The notes beneath the pieces are model-generated. The model was not told the DNA's origin. It was given only the letters and a program-made list of their open reading frames with translations, and did not search any database. A stretch of 64,000 nucleotides of DNA from Clavelina lepadiformis (lineage: Eukaryota; Chordata; Ascidiacea; Aplousobranchia; Clavelinidae), in the NCBI RefSeq assembly GCF_947623445.1, contig NC_135248.1, positions 4,650,977 to 4,714,976 of the forward strand, given 5' to 3'. Position 1 is the stretch's first letter, and each line of letters opens with the position of its first letter. The position numbers and the translations under genes are program-made. This document shows, piece by piece, positions 52,517 through 64,000 of this stretch.

Positions 52517-55500
52517 ATGAAGTTGTTAATCTCTTTCGTTTTGTTGGCATTTTGTTTGAAGTTGGCATTTTTACAGCAATGTAGGCAGGTTAGTTCTAAT
52601 TCAATACGTTTAATAATAATAATTATGAATAACGATGAATCTAATCAATTAATCTACTGTATAACGTGTTGGCAATTAACACTGAAACGAATAATTTAAT
52701 CCATGAGCTGTTTCTCAGGTGACGGTCTGCAATGATGACATGAGCAACGGTGATGTAACAAAAGGTAACAAAGGTGATGTTGGAATTCCAGGAAAAGCTG
52801 GAAACAAAGGAATCAAAGGAGAACCTGGAGAAATTGGACGAAAAGGTATTCAGGGAGAATCGTGCTCACTGGGGTCATTTGGGGACAGATTAATGGAGAA
52901 ATTGACACGTGAGTCTGTGTTGCTCTGCTTATTTTGTACGAAAAATATGTTAGTAACTTTTGTTTAAAAATGTGTCAACGTTTAGGTCTTGAAGAACTGT
53001 TGACAGTAACAACCACTACGCCTACTACGACCACGTCATCAACAACCACGACCACAGCAGCACCTGCCCTGTCGTCATGTGCTGATGCGTCCACAACCAA
53101 TGGCGTGCACACTTTGCAAAATGGCGACGAAGTGTTATGTGAAAATGGATGGACTGTGAGACTGTTTGCTTCTTTTAGTTTTTATTTCATACGTTCGTTT
53201 TTTTTCTTTTACTTTTTTTCTATTCGTTAAAAATTAACTAAAAGCTATATAGTATACAAATTTAATACAAAAATTAATGTAGGCCTAAAGTTTGTTTTTA
53301 CCAAATTCGATTGAAGGTTCTTTCATGATCAGGTTTTCCAAAGACGCACAGACGGAACTGAAGACTTTGAACAAACCTGGGATGCTTACAGGACAGGATT
53401 TGGGCAAATGACAGGAGAATTTTGGCTAGGTGCGTCACTACGTCATGTGTAGTTTAAGATGTGGTTGAATTTGTGGTTTTGGTGATCATTTTAGTCTAAC
53501 CTATTCGATTTAATCTAATTCTACAAGACAGTTGCAGCCTATTGTCTTAACTCGATAAGTTAAACTATTTATTACCAGTATATATGGACAAATAGCCGAA
53601 ATACTTACAGAAAAAGGAATTATTTTTATTGCAGGCCTGGATAAAATTTATCGACTCACACGGAGTGGCAATTGCAGATTGAAGATCGAAGTTTGGGACT
53701 TTGATGATGTTTACAAATACGCCAACTACAAGTAATATTGAACTGTTCAAATGATCTTTTCATTATATAAATTTATTGCACACATATGTGTGCCTATAAA
53801 CAAATTAGTTAATGCAGCATGTTATTTCGACTCCTACTGTTGGCAGGGCAGGAGTTAAAGTGCGGGGGCCCAATTTCGTTACTGTTAGCGGGACCTCTTA
53901 TCTCTGCCTTATTAGAATAGACGAATATTAGCGTTTTATTCTATTTTTACTTTAATTTGATATGCTAAACCAAAATTGCGTTGAGAAGAGGAGTCCCGAA
54001 ATTTTGTGATTTAACGCTCCAAAAATTGCTTATAAACGCCTCGAAATAAATTTTCATATTTAAACGTACGATGAATTTCATCAAGTTACTTTTCTCTGCC
54101 AGATCGCAATTTACGCGATGAAATACAGTGTAGTGTGTTTCCATGTTAGCACTTGGCATGTTGATTTGCCACAGTATTCACTCTTTATGCCATTACATAA
54201 CTGAAGTGGAATAAAGTCGCTTTGTTTGACCCGTCCCGTCCGGTCGTCCTGACCCGTTTGTGTTAAAATATAGTTTAATGAAATATGTTTTTAAAGTGAT
54301 AAAATAAACTAAGTGACATGTCCTAATCTTGCTTTACCACGTTTCAAACAATTAGATTTATGTAATTAAACCAAAACCTGTTCGCTTTATGCCAATAAGC
54401 CAGGCAAGAAACCGAAGATAGTTCTCAATTTATGACATACAATTTTGAAACACCACATACAACAACTTAAAACGCCGTATTACTCGTTTATCATGTGATT
54501 TGCAAAAATCAATCAAGTTTTCTGATAAAAAAGGGCAGGTTAGGATCGCTTTGACTTTACGCTTGAGTGATTACGCGGGGCCCAATCTAAAAAAATCGGC
54601 CTAAAAGCGGCTCTGACTGTAGGCTATAACATAAGACCTACCGATGGACAAATGTAGCACAGAACCATTCAACAACCATCGTCGTTTCATAACTATTATG
54701 CAGTCCGTTACAGCGAAGATTGTCCTCTAACTTCATTTTCGAAAAAAAGGCTGTAGCAGATTTCGAATCATATTTCATAACAATCTGACGTTAACCGACT
54801 AGTTCAAGTCTAACGCATTGACAAAATTGAGCTACAAACCACTTGTGTTATTTGAAAATTCAAAGTTTTTCTTTCTGTTCAGTGGATTCTCGGTCGATGA
54901 TGAAAGCAATCTCTTTCGTCTTCACATCGGTTCATACAGTGGTACTGCAGGAGACGCTTTGCAATATCACAACAATCGTCCTTTTACAACCCATGATCGA
55001 GACAACGATTCAAAACCGTATGTTGCTACGTATTTAGCTTATCTGTGTAATTTATTGGCATGATCGCTTAGCTGTGTATTTTATGAGCATGCTTCCCTGT
55101 AATTAGAAATCAGAGGGACATTCTTGTTAAACTGCGTTAGTTTGGAGAATTATAACGAACTTCCATCAAAGCTATGCAAACTCTTGGTTAATTCAAGCTT
55201 CAAAGATGAGTTTGAGATAATCATGACGCTTTGTGAAGCAGACGAAAGAAACACAAAATCGCGAAAAATGAGCGGTCAACAAACAAATCAACATGTTTTT
55301 TGCGTTTTATAATGAGCAAAGAAAAATTGAGAATTGTTTTAAAACGTACCACTGATGCGTTGAAACTTACCATATAGTAACGTAGATCACATCAGAATTA
55401 CAAACAGTCATTGTTAGGTTGTGTAAAATGTTACGCGGATAAAAGCAATAAATGTCAATTCGAATATCACTTGTGCATCCGATAGTAAAAAGGGGACGTT

Positions 55501-56280
55501 TGTTCGTTCATAGATTTTCTGCTTTTACTGCAATGCTTTGTCATCATCCGTTGTATACATAAACTTAAATGCGCTCTTGCTGTTGACTGCGTTTACTTGC
55601 ATTTCCCAACAAGGCATTGACATTTTTTAATAAACGACCAAATAGAACTTCTTAAAATCTATCATTTTTATAAAAATGTCGTAGTACCGGTATCTATGCC
55701 GTATATTTAGAACTTTCTTTATTTACTTAAATAAGTCCTTTATCCGCTTGGGATGACTAGCATGTATGGTACATGCACATAAAGCGCATAGTAATTATAC
55801 TGATATACCGTTAATTATGAGTCACGTAGTTTTTGTTCGCTGTTAGTCTGATATAACTTTTAATTTTCTTAATACGTTAATTAAAGTTTTTTTCAACTTT
55901 GCGTCTGCTGATGTTTATGAGAATTACGAATAATTTTGAAAATCACCGCTTAAAATTTTACAAATAATTTAGCAAAATCTCATAAAAACACGGGGATATA
56001 CGAAGCTTGCCCGTCTAACAAATTTGACGACATTGTTTCCACCGATATTTTCTTGAAAATGAAACTGATTTTGTGATTTCAAACTCTATGCAGTAATGGC
56101 AACTGTGCGGATGAATATGGAGGAAGCGGCGGTTGGTGGTATGGCCTGTGTCGACGTTCCGCTTTGAATGCCGTGTGGGGTCGTTCCAAAACTCGGGGAA
56201 AATTAGAATGGTGGGATTGGAAACATACAGGCGGACTGGAAGCGACCAAAATGATGTTTCGATGCGATGAACAAAACTAA
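52517..56280 (+). CDS. Secreted collagen / Thr-rich linker / fibrinogen-related domain lectin (ficolin-like)
   Basis: Seven exons: 52517-52588, 52719-52908, 52986-53155, 53333-53429, 53635-53731, 54883-55017 and 56094-56280. They total 948 nt, or 315 residues. A signal peptide ([18 protein letters not shown]) is followed by a short collagen stretch of Gly-X-Y triplets ([20 protein letters not shown] and on). Next comes a threonine-rich, mucin-like linker of about 25 residues, then a fibrinogen-related domain. Domain landmarks are [32 protein letters not shown], the calcium-site type DRDND, and [19 protein letters not shown]. Ficolin-type proteins trimerise through collagen and bind acetylated sugars, some triggering the complement lectin pathway; that role is inferred here. 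The N-terminal subdomain is shorter than in vertebrate ficolins, since only about 16 residues separate its first two cysteines. The start was chosen for the signal peptide and its in-phase donor. Confidence 0.92.
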
Positions 56281-56285
56281 ATAAA
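56280..56285 (+). terminator. AATAAA overlapping the lectin stop codon
   Basis: The hexamer begins at the last base of the TAA stop, so the 3' untranslated region may be very short. A second AATAAA near 56427 is an alternative. Confidence 0.4.
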
Positions 56286-56552
56286 CGTGCCTTGTAAATG
56301 CAATCGTGAAATGAATGTCATGAAATTCTTTATTAAAATGCAATGTTTCAGAAAGAGATTTTGCTGCAACATAAATTATGGTCTTGTACTTTTTTGTTAA
56401 AATTGATTGAGTCAAATCGGTCTATAATAAAGTAAAGCATTTGTCATTGATTGATTGATACTCAACAACGACGATTGATTGATCAAATTAAATAGCTATA
56501 CAGACTTGAATAAACTCAGTGATTTTTCCATACATATCAGCTTGTGTCAATT

Positions 56553-56775
56553 TGTTACCGGCCTTTTTCTTGTGCTGGTTCGAAGAGACCTGCAGTTAAA
56601 CTATAGGATTGTATTTCATAAAAATGGTAAAAAGTGGGCACGTCTGCACAGCAGTACAGGCATCGGTAGAATGACACGTTCGACAACGGGCAAGGCGCAA
56701 TCACAATTATCAATGCCTCCGGCCGAAGGCAGAAAACACAAAGGCACGTCAAACCGAGCAGAAAACACGTAAACA
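56553..56775 (-). repeat. 3' LTR of the Gypsy element
   Basis: This is the left-hand copy, nearly identical to 62060-62279. It has an extra A in the AAAAATGG run and in its terminal GTAAACA. It lies next to the polypurine tract, which marks it as the 3' LTR. Confidence 0.93.
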
Positions 56776-56787
56776 CTCCTCCCCTCC
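56776..56787 (-). promoter_or_regulatory. Polypurine tract
   Basis: On the minus strand GGAGGGGAGGAG directly abuts the 3' LTR. This is the expected plus-strand primer site of an LTR element and fixes its orientation. Confidence 0.85.
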
Positions 56788-57338
56788 AATAAATTTCTCT
56801 TCGACATTGCTTCGACATTAGCATAACTGGCTATAAGCTAAATATATGGAAAATAAAACGACAAATTACAATATAATCACGAAGCAACCGCTAGTACTTC
56901 TGTTACCCAGATGAATGTGTTAATCTTGAAGAAAATCGTCGACCACGCATGCCACAGTGGGCCACAAAAAAAAGGTTTACAAAAACGATTCCCCAAACAC
57001 AGTAAAACGGTGCAGTAGCGAAAAAAATTATTATTATCACACCAATAAAAACAAACGGAAATCAAGGTAAAGCATTTCTATGTAAATTCAAAAATTTGTT
57101 GACTATACCAAAACAATAGTACAAACACAATAAAGGTGGGTTAATACAAATAATGCTTCATGCCAATAACACAACAAAAGGTATAAAAACGTGAGATTGA
57201 TAGCTAAAATAGACGATATATAAACGGATCCGAAATAAAATACCATCATACTTGGTATATGTGAAACTGTGGTATATAAAACACAAATCATAGGAAAGTA
57301 GTCAACAACATAACATCAAGCATCACACAAATAAACAA

Positions 57339-58569
57339 TTAATACGTTTCGACGTCTGGGTAACGAATAGTGCGACGTGGGCTTCGGCGAAGTCGACCGT
57401 TATTTCGGGAGTTACAAACGTTATTAAAATTGTTACTCTCGTGACGATTTGCATTTGATCGGTTAGGCCTATTAAAAAAGTAAGCTCCAGTCAAGGGCAT
57501 GTCCAATTGCTGGGGGACATATTCTGGGCAACTAGCTTGACTATAGGAAGGCATCGTATGATGGTCACCTCTGCTTAGCTTTAGCCTGTTGAAATGTACT
57601 CTTAACGTCCGTTCATGATTGCGAATCAGATAATTTACCGGCGGAGAAGTCTCAACAACTTCGTAGGGGCCTGAATAAGGAAGGTGAAACCTTCACTTTT
57701 CATCTTTTGATATGACAGTGTTTCGCGGCATGACCTTGTCTACTACTTGAAACTCCGCTTGAAACGTTCCTTCATGGATTGCCGACGTTGGTCGAGTCTC
57801 GTTTTCACGACTTCGTGGACAAGCCGCATACGGTCTTGTAAATCGAACATTGCCGACGATAATGGATGACTTGAAGGCTGTCCTGTCATCAAATCTGCTG
57901 GTAACCTCAATTCTCGTCCAGTCAGAAGGAAATGTGGAGAAACACCTGTCTCTTCGTGTCGACTGGCGTTATAGGTCGCACAAATTGAGGAGAGAGATTT
58001 ATCCCAGGATAGTGGATCGCGCTGGACATAATTCTTCATGATGGAAAGAATGGTTCTGTTGGCCCTTTCAACTGCTCCGTTCCCAGAAGGGTGGAATGCT
58101 GTGGTTCTTGATTTCTTGCAGCCGAGAAGATCAATAAGCTCTTTAAACAACTGGCTCTCAAAGTTTCCTCCTCGGTTGCTGTGAATACGCTCCGGAACAC
58201 CATGAATCGTCATCCAGTTATGATAGAGAACAAATGCTGTTTCTTGGGCTGTCTGTAATGGCATTGACCAAGCCTGCATATATTTAGTGTACATATCAGT
58301 GGCTACCAGTATGTAACGGTTTCCTGAATGTGTCACAGGAAGTCCTCCAAGGACGTCATCTCTATTCTTTGCATCGGCTCCAACTCATCGGAAGGTACCA
58401 AGGGCGCTCTTGGTGTTCTAGAAGGAGTTTTACGTAAATCACAGAGTGTGCAAAGCTCACAATACTCACGGACATCCGTTTTCCAGCGGGGCCAGTAAAA
58501 TCGTCTTGAAACTCTTTCAGCTGTTTTATCAACACCCACCCATGTGTCCTCCTCCATGTGATGCGTCAT
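57339..58569 (-). pseudogene. Gypsy integrase, broken into several frames
   Basis: The zinc-binding HHCC region (YWPRWKTDVREYCELCTLC), the catalytic core (VATDMYTKYMQAW, IHSNRGGNFES, GNGAVERANR) and a C-terminal GPYEVVETSPP module lie in different frames. Breaks are at about 58529-58569, 58333-58336 and 57690-57743. The second catalytic acidic residue is asparagine here, in HSNRGG where the family has HSDxGG. The enzyme would join element DNA to the host genome; this copy should be inactive. Confidence 0.88.
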
Positions 58570-60067
58570 GTAACTCTTTCAGCAAACTCGGACGCATATC
58601 TTTACGAACCAGTAACTGAAGACGTTTTCCTTCCAGTGTGTCTTCCAGACTGCGGTACAAGCACTGGTGTACTAAAAAAAACTCTCCAAACAAAGACCAG
58701 TAATGTCGAACCTCACTGCTCAACTTCTTAATTTTCTTAAAAGGGGATCTTGCGCCGGCTCTAATCCAACCTAGTACTACGAAAAGATGTTCGTCCGACT
58801 TTTGAGCTTGTGAACTTTGATCAGGAGTCCAACCAAAACCCTCACGAAGATCAATACTTACAGCACTTTCCGTCGAGGTCTCACAGGTTTCAAAGTTTTT
58901 TTTAACTTCAAACGGATACCTCTCAGGATTCACTTCGACGCTATTAGAATCACTCGTTTTGCTGCTCTGTGGCCTTCTACTAAGTGCGTCTGCATTGGAG
59001 TGCTTTGATCCAGAGCGATGTATTAATTTAAAATCAAAATCAGCCAATATTTCAAACCAGCGCGCACATTGACCGTATGTCTCTTTTGCTGTCCACAGCC
59101 ACCGTAACGAAGCGTGGTCCGTGCGAAGAAGAAAAGGTGTGCCAAGATAACAACGAAATTTCTGCACCCCATAAACAATTGCCAGGAGTTCCTTCCTCGT
59201 GGTGGAATAATTTCTTTCTGCTTTCGTTAAAGACCTACTTGCGTATGAAACTGGGTGCTCTTCACCTTCTACAATCTGTGACAAAACACAGCCAAGCAAA
59301 GAATTTGAAGCATCTGTATCGAAGACGAACTGCTGTGTAAAGTCCGGGTATCTCAATACCGGGTTTGTCACGAGTGTGTCTTTCAACAAGTTGAATGAGT
59401 GTAAACATTTATCATTCCAGCAGAACTGTTTTTGAGGCATCGTCAAATCGTACAGTGGGGCCGCAATTTTGGCAAAATCTCTGACAAACTTGCGATAGTA
59501 TGATGCGAGTCCCAAAAACTGCCTTACATCCTTTATCGACGAGGGCACAGGCCAATTGGAAACCGCAGAGATTTTCTCCGGATCGCAGGATACACCAGAT
59601 TTTGAAACCACATGACCCAAGAATCTAACTTCTTTTTTGAACAAATTGCATTTAGTCGGTTTAAGTTTGAGGCCACCTGCAACTAATCGGGAAAGCACGT
59701 CGTCCAAGTTGTGCAGATGATCTTGAAAGGTGCGTGCATATATGATGATGTCATCCAGGTAAGCCAATGCACCATTCCATTCAACCCCATCGAGCACAAT
59801 CCGCAACAAGTGCTGAAACGTGGCAGGTGCGTTTGCTAGTCCAAACGGCATAACATTAAAATTGAATAAACCTCGATGGCAAGTAAACGCTGTCTTTTCA
59901 CGGTCGCCTTCACTCATCAGTATTTGCCAGTAACCAGATTTAAGGTCTAGTGTGGTGAAATATTTGCACCCCGAGAGTTGATCCAAACTGTCATCGATCC
60001 GTGGCAAAGGAAAACTATGCTTCTTAGTGCAATCATTGACAGCCCTGTAGTCAATGCAAAACCTCAC
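58529..60067 (-). pseudogene. Gypsy reverse transcriptase and RNase H
   Basis: The frame holds the RT core, including the YLDD active site within LAYLDDIIIYA and MPFGLANAPATFQ, followed by RNase H (FDTDAS, KELLAIVYG, RTDHASLRWLW). It is the longest intact stretch of the element, but it is out of frame with protease upstream. A run of seven T on the plus strand at 60078-60084 marks that break. It ends in a stop just inside the integrase zinc region. Confidence 0.93.
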
Positions 60068-61277
60068 ATTGCCGTCCTTTTTTTATCAACACAACTGGGC
60101 TAGACCAAGGCGACTGTGAGTGACTAATAACGCTATCATTTAACATATTCTTTAGCAACTCGTCTACCTTTCGTTTGTTTTCTTCTGACATTCTTCTCGG
60201 GTGTTGGCGTATCGGTGCAGCGTCTCCCGTGTCAATACTGTAAGTAAGAATATTGGTTTTACCAAGATCACGTTTAGAGAGTGAAAACGCAGCTTTCCGT
60301 CTCCGAATTACTTCGAATACAGCTTCCGGCTCAACATCTGACAAATTAAGATCATTTAGATGCAGTTGTGCAATAAGAGACGACACGTCATCATCAGTCG
60401 CTGGCTTGTCAACCTCTTCCGATATACAACATAATGAGTAGGCATTAATGTACGAAACATTTTTGCCAACAATTGGTATTAAATCTGCAACAGTTGTCCC
60501 AGCCGGAATGCACTTGCTTTTATTCGTAAAATTGGCAAGTCTAACTGGTACCAAATTTTCCTTAGTTTTTGTTACGTAGTTTGCGCCTAAGATTTCGTAT
60601 TTATCTAGTAGGCTTGCAGATCTCTGTATAAAAACGTCGTTGGACTTGGACTTTGTAGGGCCTTTAACATTACAGGGCAACACAACCTCAGTAAACGCGG
60701 GGATAAGCAGTGACTCAATTAATGCAATCGAGGAACTGTGCAAAATACCTGGTTCTCTCAATAGCGGTAATGTTCCCCCACCAGCCTTGAGTGTCATCAC
60801 ATCATAGTCAACGATGCAACCATGGTCTTGAAGAAAATCCAAACCCAGAATACAAGACTCCGACAAGTTCTCCGCAACAAAAACGTCGCGAGTGGCCTCT
60901 ATTCCGGCAACGGTGAAATTTAGCTTTGCTTTTCCTGCCATCGCGATAACGGTTCCGCTTGCGCCAAGAAATCGAACATTTGAAGGGCAGTCATTTAAAT
61001 CTTGAGCGGAACATTGTTGAAAAGCCAAATGTGATATGACGGTAATTGATGCACCAGTGTCAACAAGCGCAAACAAGGGCTTACCATTAATGACAACGTT
61101 AACGTACCTATATTGTTCTGCAGAGACGGTCTGTATCTTGTAAGTGACCAATTCTCGTTTTGGCTGTGGTGATGGATTCAGGGGCGGACACCTGTGCCCG
61201 CCCCGTTGGCGTTTCCCTGGCGGTTGCGTTGAATACAATATCGACTGATGTGTCCTCTTTCTCCGCATGCAAAACAC
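60051..61277 (-). pseudogene. Gypsy protease and pre-RT region
   Basis: An aspartic protease active site, LVDTGAS, and the second motif ILGLDFL are present, followed by the spacer to the RT start (SPWSSPVVLIKK). It overlaps the gag nucleocapsid frame (61178-61277) in another phase, as expected where gag and pol are linked by frameshifting. The 3' end is cut by the homopolymer break near 60080. Confidence 0.9.
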
Positions 61278-62023
61278 GTGCGTGATTCCCGGGGGCGAAA
61301 GGGATGAATGTGGTTAAGACGAGACCTCCGCCATATCTCCGATAGTGATTCACGCAAGGTGTCAACTTCCTGCCGCAAATCTTGGATCATTCGTTTCATT
61401 TCCTCGAAAGCTGATGGGCCTTGCTTTATTGGCTATATTTTGGAAACGGTTGCATTTTGGTGTTGTTGCACATGCGCAGGTTCCATCATTAATAGCTTTT
61501 TGACAGCATCTAAAAACTTTGGACACTGTACCTCCATGTTGTACGTGACCAGCCTTTCTGCTTCATGTTTGTTACGCAGTCCAGCTATTAAAGCGTTATA
61601 CAAGACGTCATTCTTCGTACTTTCATCTTCCGGTTTCGGGTATGCAATTGCTCCCAAATTGACAAGGGCATTGACGTAACTTCGATTCGTTTCACCTAAT
61701 GCTTGGGTCCTTTGTATAAGCTGTTGTTTGGCCTTGTCACATCGAAGCGAGCAACAAGCAACTTCCTCAGCTTTGGAATTCAGTTCTTCGTAGTTCATGG
61801 TGCCTAACTCTGCACCGTTGCATTTCATTTCCAACTTCATCTCTTCCGGTAAACTGAGCATAAAAGCATGTTTTCGAGCAGCTGCTGTTGAGTCCACACT
61901 GTCGCAGAAACTTTCAAACGTTGATAAAAACGAGCTAAAACTTTCTCCAAGTTCAAACATCGGAGGAGGGCAAAAAAAGTTCATCGCGGATAAAACTCGG
62001 TCCAGATCACTTTCTTTATACAC
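61178..62023 (-). pseudogene. Gypsy gag with nucleocapsid zinc knuckle and an in-frame stop
   Basis: The capsid-like part runs from the leader to 61433 (MFELGESFSSFLSTFESF, DVLYNALIAGLRNKHEAERL). A TAG at 61435-61433 interrupts the frame, which then continues in phase to a CCHC knuckle (CFACGERGHISRYC) near 61250. The first ATG is at 61984; the frame is open from 62023 without an ATG. The leader between the 5' LTR and gag is very short. Confidence 0.88.
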
Positions 62024-62059
62024 GTTTTTAAACTGCAGGTCCTGCCGTGCTCGTCAAAT

Positions 62060-62279
62060 GTTACCGGCCTTTTTCTTATGCTGGTTCCAAGGGACCTGCA
62101 GTTAAACTATAGGATTGTATTTCATAAAATGGTAAAAAGTGGGCACGTCTACACAGCAGTACAGGCATCGGTAGAATGACACGTTCGACAACGGGCAAGG
62201 CGTAATCGCAATTATCAATGCCTCCGGCCGAAGGCAGAAAACACAAAGGCACGTCAAACCGAGCAGAAAACACGTAACA
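62060..62279 (-). repeat. 5' LTR of the Gypsy element
   Basis: This 220-bp right-hand copy would carry the promoter. The sequence just inside it (TTTGACGAGCACGGCAGG on the minus strand) is where a tRNA primer site would lie, but it does not start with the common TGG and I cannot name the primer. Confidence 0.92.
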
Positions 62280-62283
62280 AATT

Positions 62284-64000
62284 AACATGTTCAACTGCAC
62301 AATAACTTATTAGGCATCCAAATTAAAGTTACAGCATTGAAATTTAATAGAGAATCTTGGTACCTCAAAACTTTTCCAGACAACAACATACTGAATTTAG
62401 TATTTACTAACTCCTATTCCAGCACAATTATAATACCTCTATATTTTCATAAAACAACTTTAAAGAAACTGTGAATGATCCTTTCCGGAAAGCTCAGAAA
62501 TGCTAGTGGAATCAATTCAAGTGCAGACAAATTAGGAAATCTGGCGAAAATTTGCCAATTTACTGTTCTTTAAGAAAGATATTGTACAAAAAAATATGCT
62601 TAAACATACTGCATAAAAATAAGCTTTTCGTGTTGACAAACTGGGCAGAGACGAAAGTACTTACGCAAAGCAAGACATATATGTAACGCAGCGCATTACC
62701 AACTAAAAGTTTGTTTATGCGGTTGATCCGGTCACTCCATTCCTTTCGACCCAAACCCAAAATATCTGGTTACCATCTTCAATCGTTCCCTAAACTTCCG
62801 CCAACACATAGAGAAAAGGAAGATTAAAATTTTATCTCGACTTGCTCTTGTGAAACGGCTATAGCGGGCCTGAACTGGGGCGCATCCTTCGATGTCCTGC
62901 AGCAATCCACACTTTCTTTGGTAGTTGCTATGCCGCTGGTTATTTTGCTCCTGCTAGAGCTCAGAGCGCACATGGTCATGTTTCCTTCCGACTCTGACTG
63001 GAACCCTGCATGGAAAATCGGCGCCAAAATGATTCAAACCCAAAAAAATCATAATCATATCCTCCATAAGGTGTTGCTCGTCTCTCGAAAGTTGTCAAGA
63101 CTTCGTGTTTCTGGCACCCAATAAGGAACCTCCCTTCATCCCTCCATCTGACGAAAATTTTCCATCTGACGAAATTTCATAATTTTCCACTGGCGATGGC
63201 ACACATGATGAGTAAAGACTACTCACGGCACGATTGTTTGTCACGGATCAGCGGTTGGAAATAATTGCCCTAGTCAACGGGATAGCATCGGAAATGACCA
63301 GCGTATAAAGACTTGTAAGGAAAATAAAGGTAGCGACACGGGAGCAATTTCTGAGGGTAGAGTCTTCAATGAACTTTGACGTTGTTGCAGTTGTCGACGT
63401 TTATGCTTAGCCCAGTCTGCCGCAGGTGAAACTTGTCTGATAAGAGATTACGTTAAACTTTTATGAACAATTGCAGATTAGCCAGGATCCCCGCTTAATG
63501 TGGACCAAGCCATTCTATTCAGTAGGGTAAGGCTAATTTATCAGCAGGAATTCATTGGGTTTTCTGCTGGAGGAAGATGACAAGGTTCCGATGATTGTGG
63601 GCGAAAAGCTTCATGACGATGACAGCTTGCACGACGTTATGCCCAATAGACGTTTGGCTGTAATATTGAAGGTCGGTGTTACTTAACGCCATCAACAAAG
63701 TCTCGCTTAATAATAATAAGTGCGGTTGCCTCGCCACCTGCTGTTAAAAAGCCCGGGTAAAGGCTCTATAATAGGAGACGTTGTTTCGCATGTTGTGAGA
63801 ATATTATACAAGCACGAGCAACCACTTTGTAAATGGATCTGCTTTCCCTCCGATAAGCTGAAAAATATTTACAAGCAAGTTTTCATCATATGCAAAAAAC
63901 AAACAAATCGCGTAATTAAAAACTTTATAATCTTCAGATTAAAACCTCAGAAAGGATTTGCAATAAAGTGAATTATAGTGCGACAAAGAATAACACCAGA
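62284..64000. other. Right-hand end, no gene recognised
   Basis: Several open frames of 60-85 codons on both strands lack a known domain or convincing splice context. The stretch at 62824-63124 is open on both strands and somewhat GC-richer, so it may be an exon or a repeat fragment. Nothing can be assigned. Confidence 0.45.

Larger units (their letters stand above)
56553..62279 (-). mobile_element. Gypsy-type LTR retrotransposon, 5.7 kb, defective
   Basis: Two direct LTRs (56553-56775 and 62060-62279) flank gag, protease, reverse transcriptase/RNase H and integrase in the Gypsy order, all on the minus strand. A 4-bp direct repeat AATT flanks the element (56549-56552, 62280-62283). The LTRs begin TGTTAC and end in TAACA or TAAACA, and differ at about nine sites by eye (roughly 4%), so the insertion is not ancient. 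The coding region has several breaks and a changed integrase catalytic residue, so this copy cannot be autonomous. No envelope-like frame is seen between integrase and the 3' LTR. Confidence 0.95.

Noticed and set aside
58817..59340. Plus-strand open frames inside the Gypsy RT region
   Set aside because: They are shadows of the reverse transcriptase/RNase H frame on the minus strand.

Overview
The window is nuclear DNA from an animal. It is AT-rich and holds intron-split genes whose exons can be rebuilt by eye: zswim8, timeless and slc49a4-type genes, plus C-type lectin and fibrinogen-domain genes. Compact introns, invertebrate-type transposons and the mix of lectins fit an invertebrate deuterostome. 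An ascidian-like tunicate is my best guess, but nothing in the sequence proves it.

Layout. (1) 235-4203, minus: the first eight coding exons of zswim8, running off the left edge. (2) 4204-9313: no gene recognised. (3) 9314-12363, plus: two tandem double-hotdog thioesterase-like genes that share a 324-bp, nearly identical tract. (4) 12364-18636: no gene recognised; contains a 323-bp hAT relic. (5) 18637-33770, plus: two tandem slc49a4 (DIRC2-type) transporter genes, 13 coding exons each. Intron 1 of the first carries a 3.2-kb inverted-dimer transposon. (6) 34294-44281, minus: a complete 26-exon timeless gene, convergent with the second transporter. (7) 44282-48439: repeats and small inverted-repeat elements only. 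(8) 48440-49978, minus: a type II membrane C-type lectin-like gene with an in-frame TGA. (9) 52517-56280, plus: a secreted collagen / Thr-rich / fibrinogen-domain lectin, divergent from the C-type lectin. (10) 56553-62279, minus: a decayed Gypsy-type LTR retrotransposon. (11) 62280-64000: nothing recognised.

How the genes fit together. No operon-like logic is visible. zswim8 (microRNA turnover) and timeless (replication fork protection) are housekeeping genes. The thioesterase and transporter pairs are local duplications. The two lectin genes form a divergent pair with plausible innate-recognition roles: one is membrane-bound with tyrosine motifs in its cytoplasmic tail, the other is secreted. 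The most unusual features are the transposon inverted dimer, whose two halves carry complementary deletions, the gene-conversion-like tract that stops at a destroyed thioesterase active site, and the lectin receptor. Exon boundaries were placed by hand from splice consensus, reading phase and remembered family sequence. The summed coding lengths of the five complete spliced genes (the two transporters, timeless and both lectins) divide by three.
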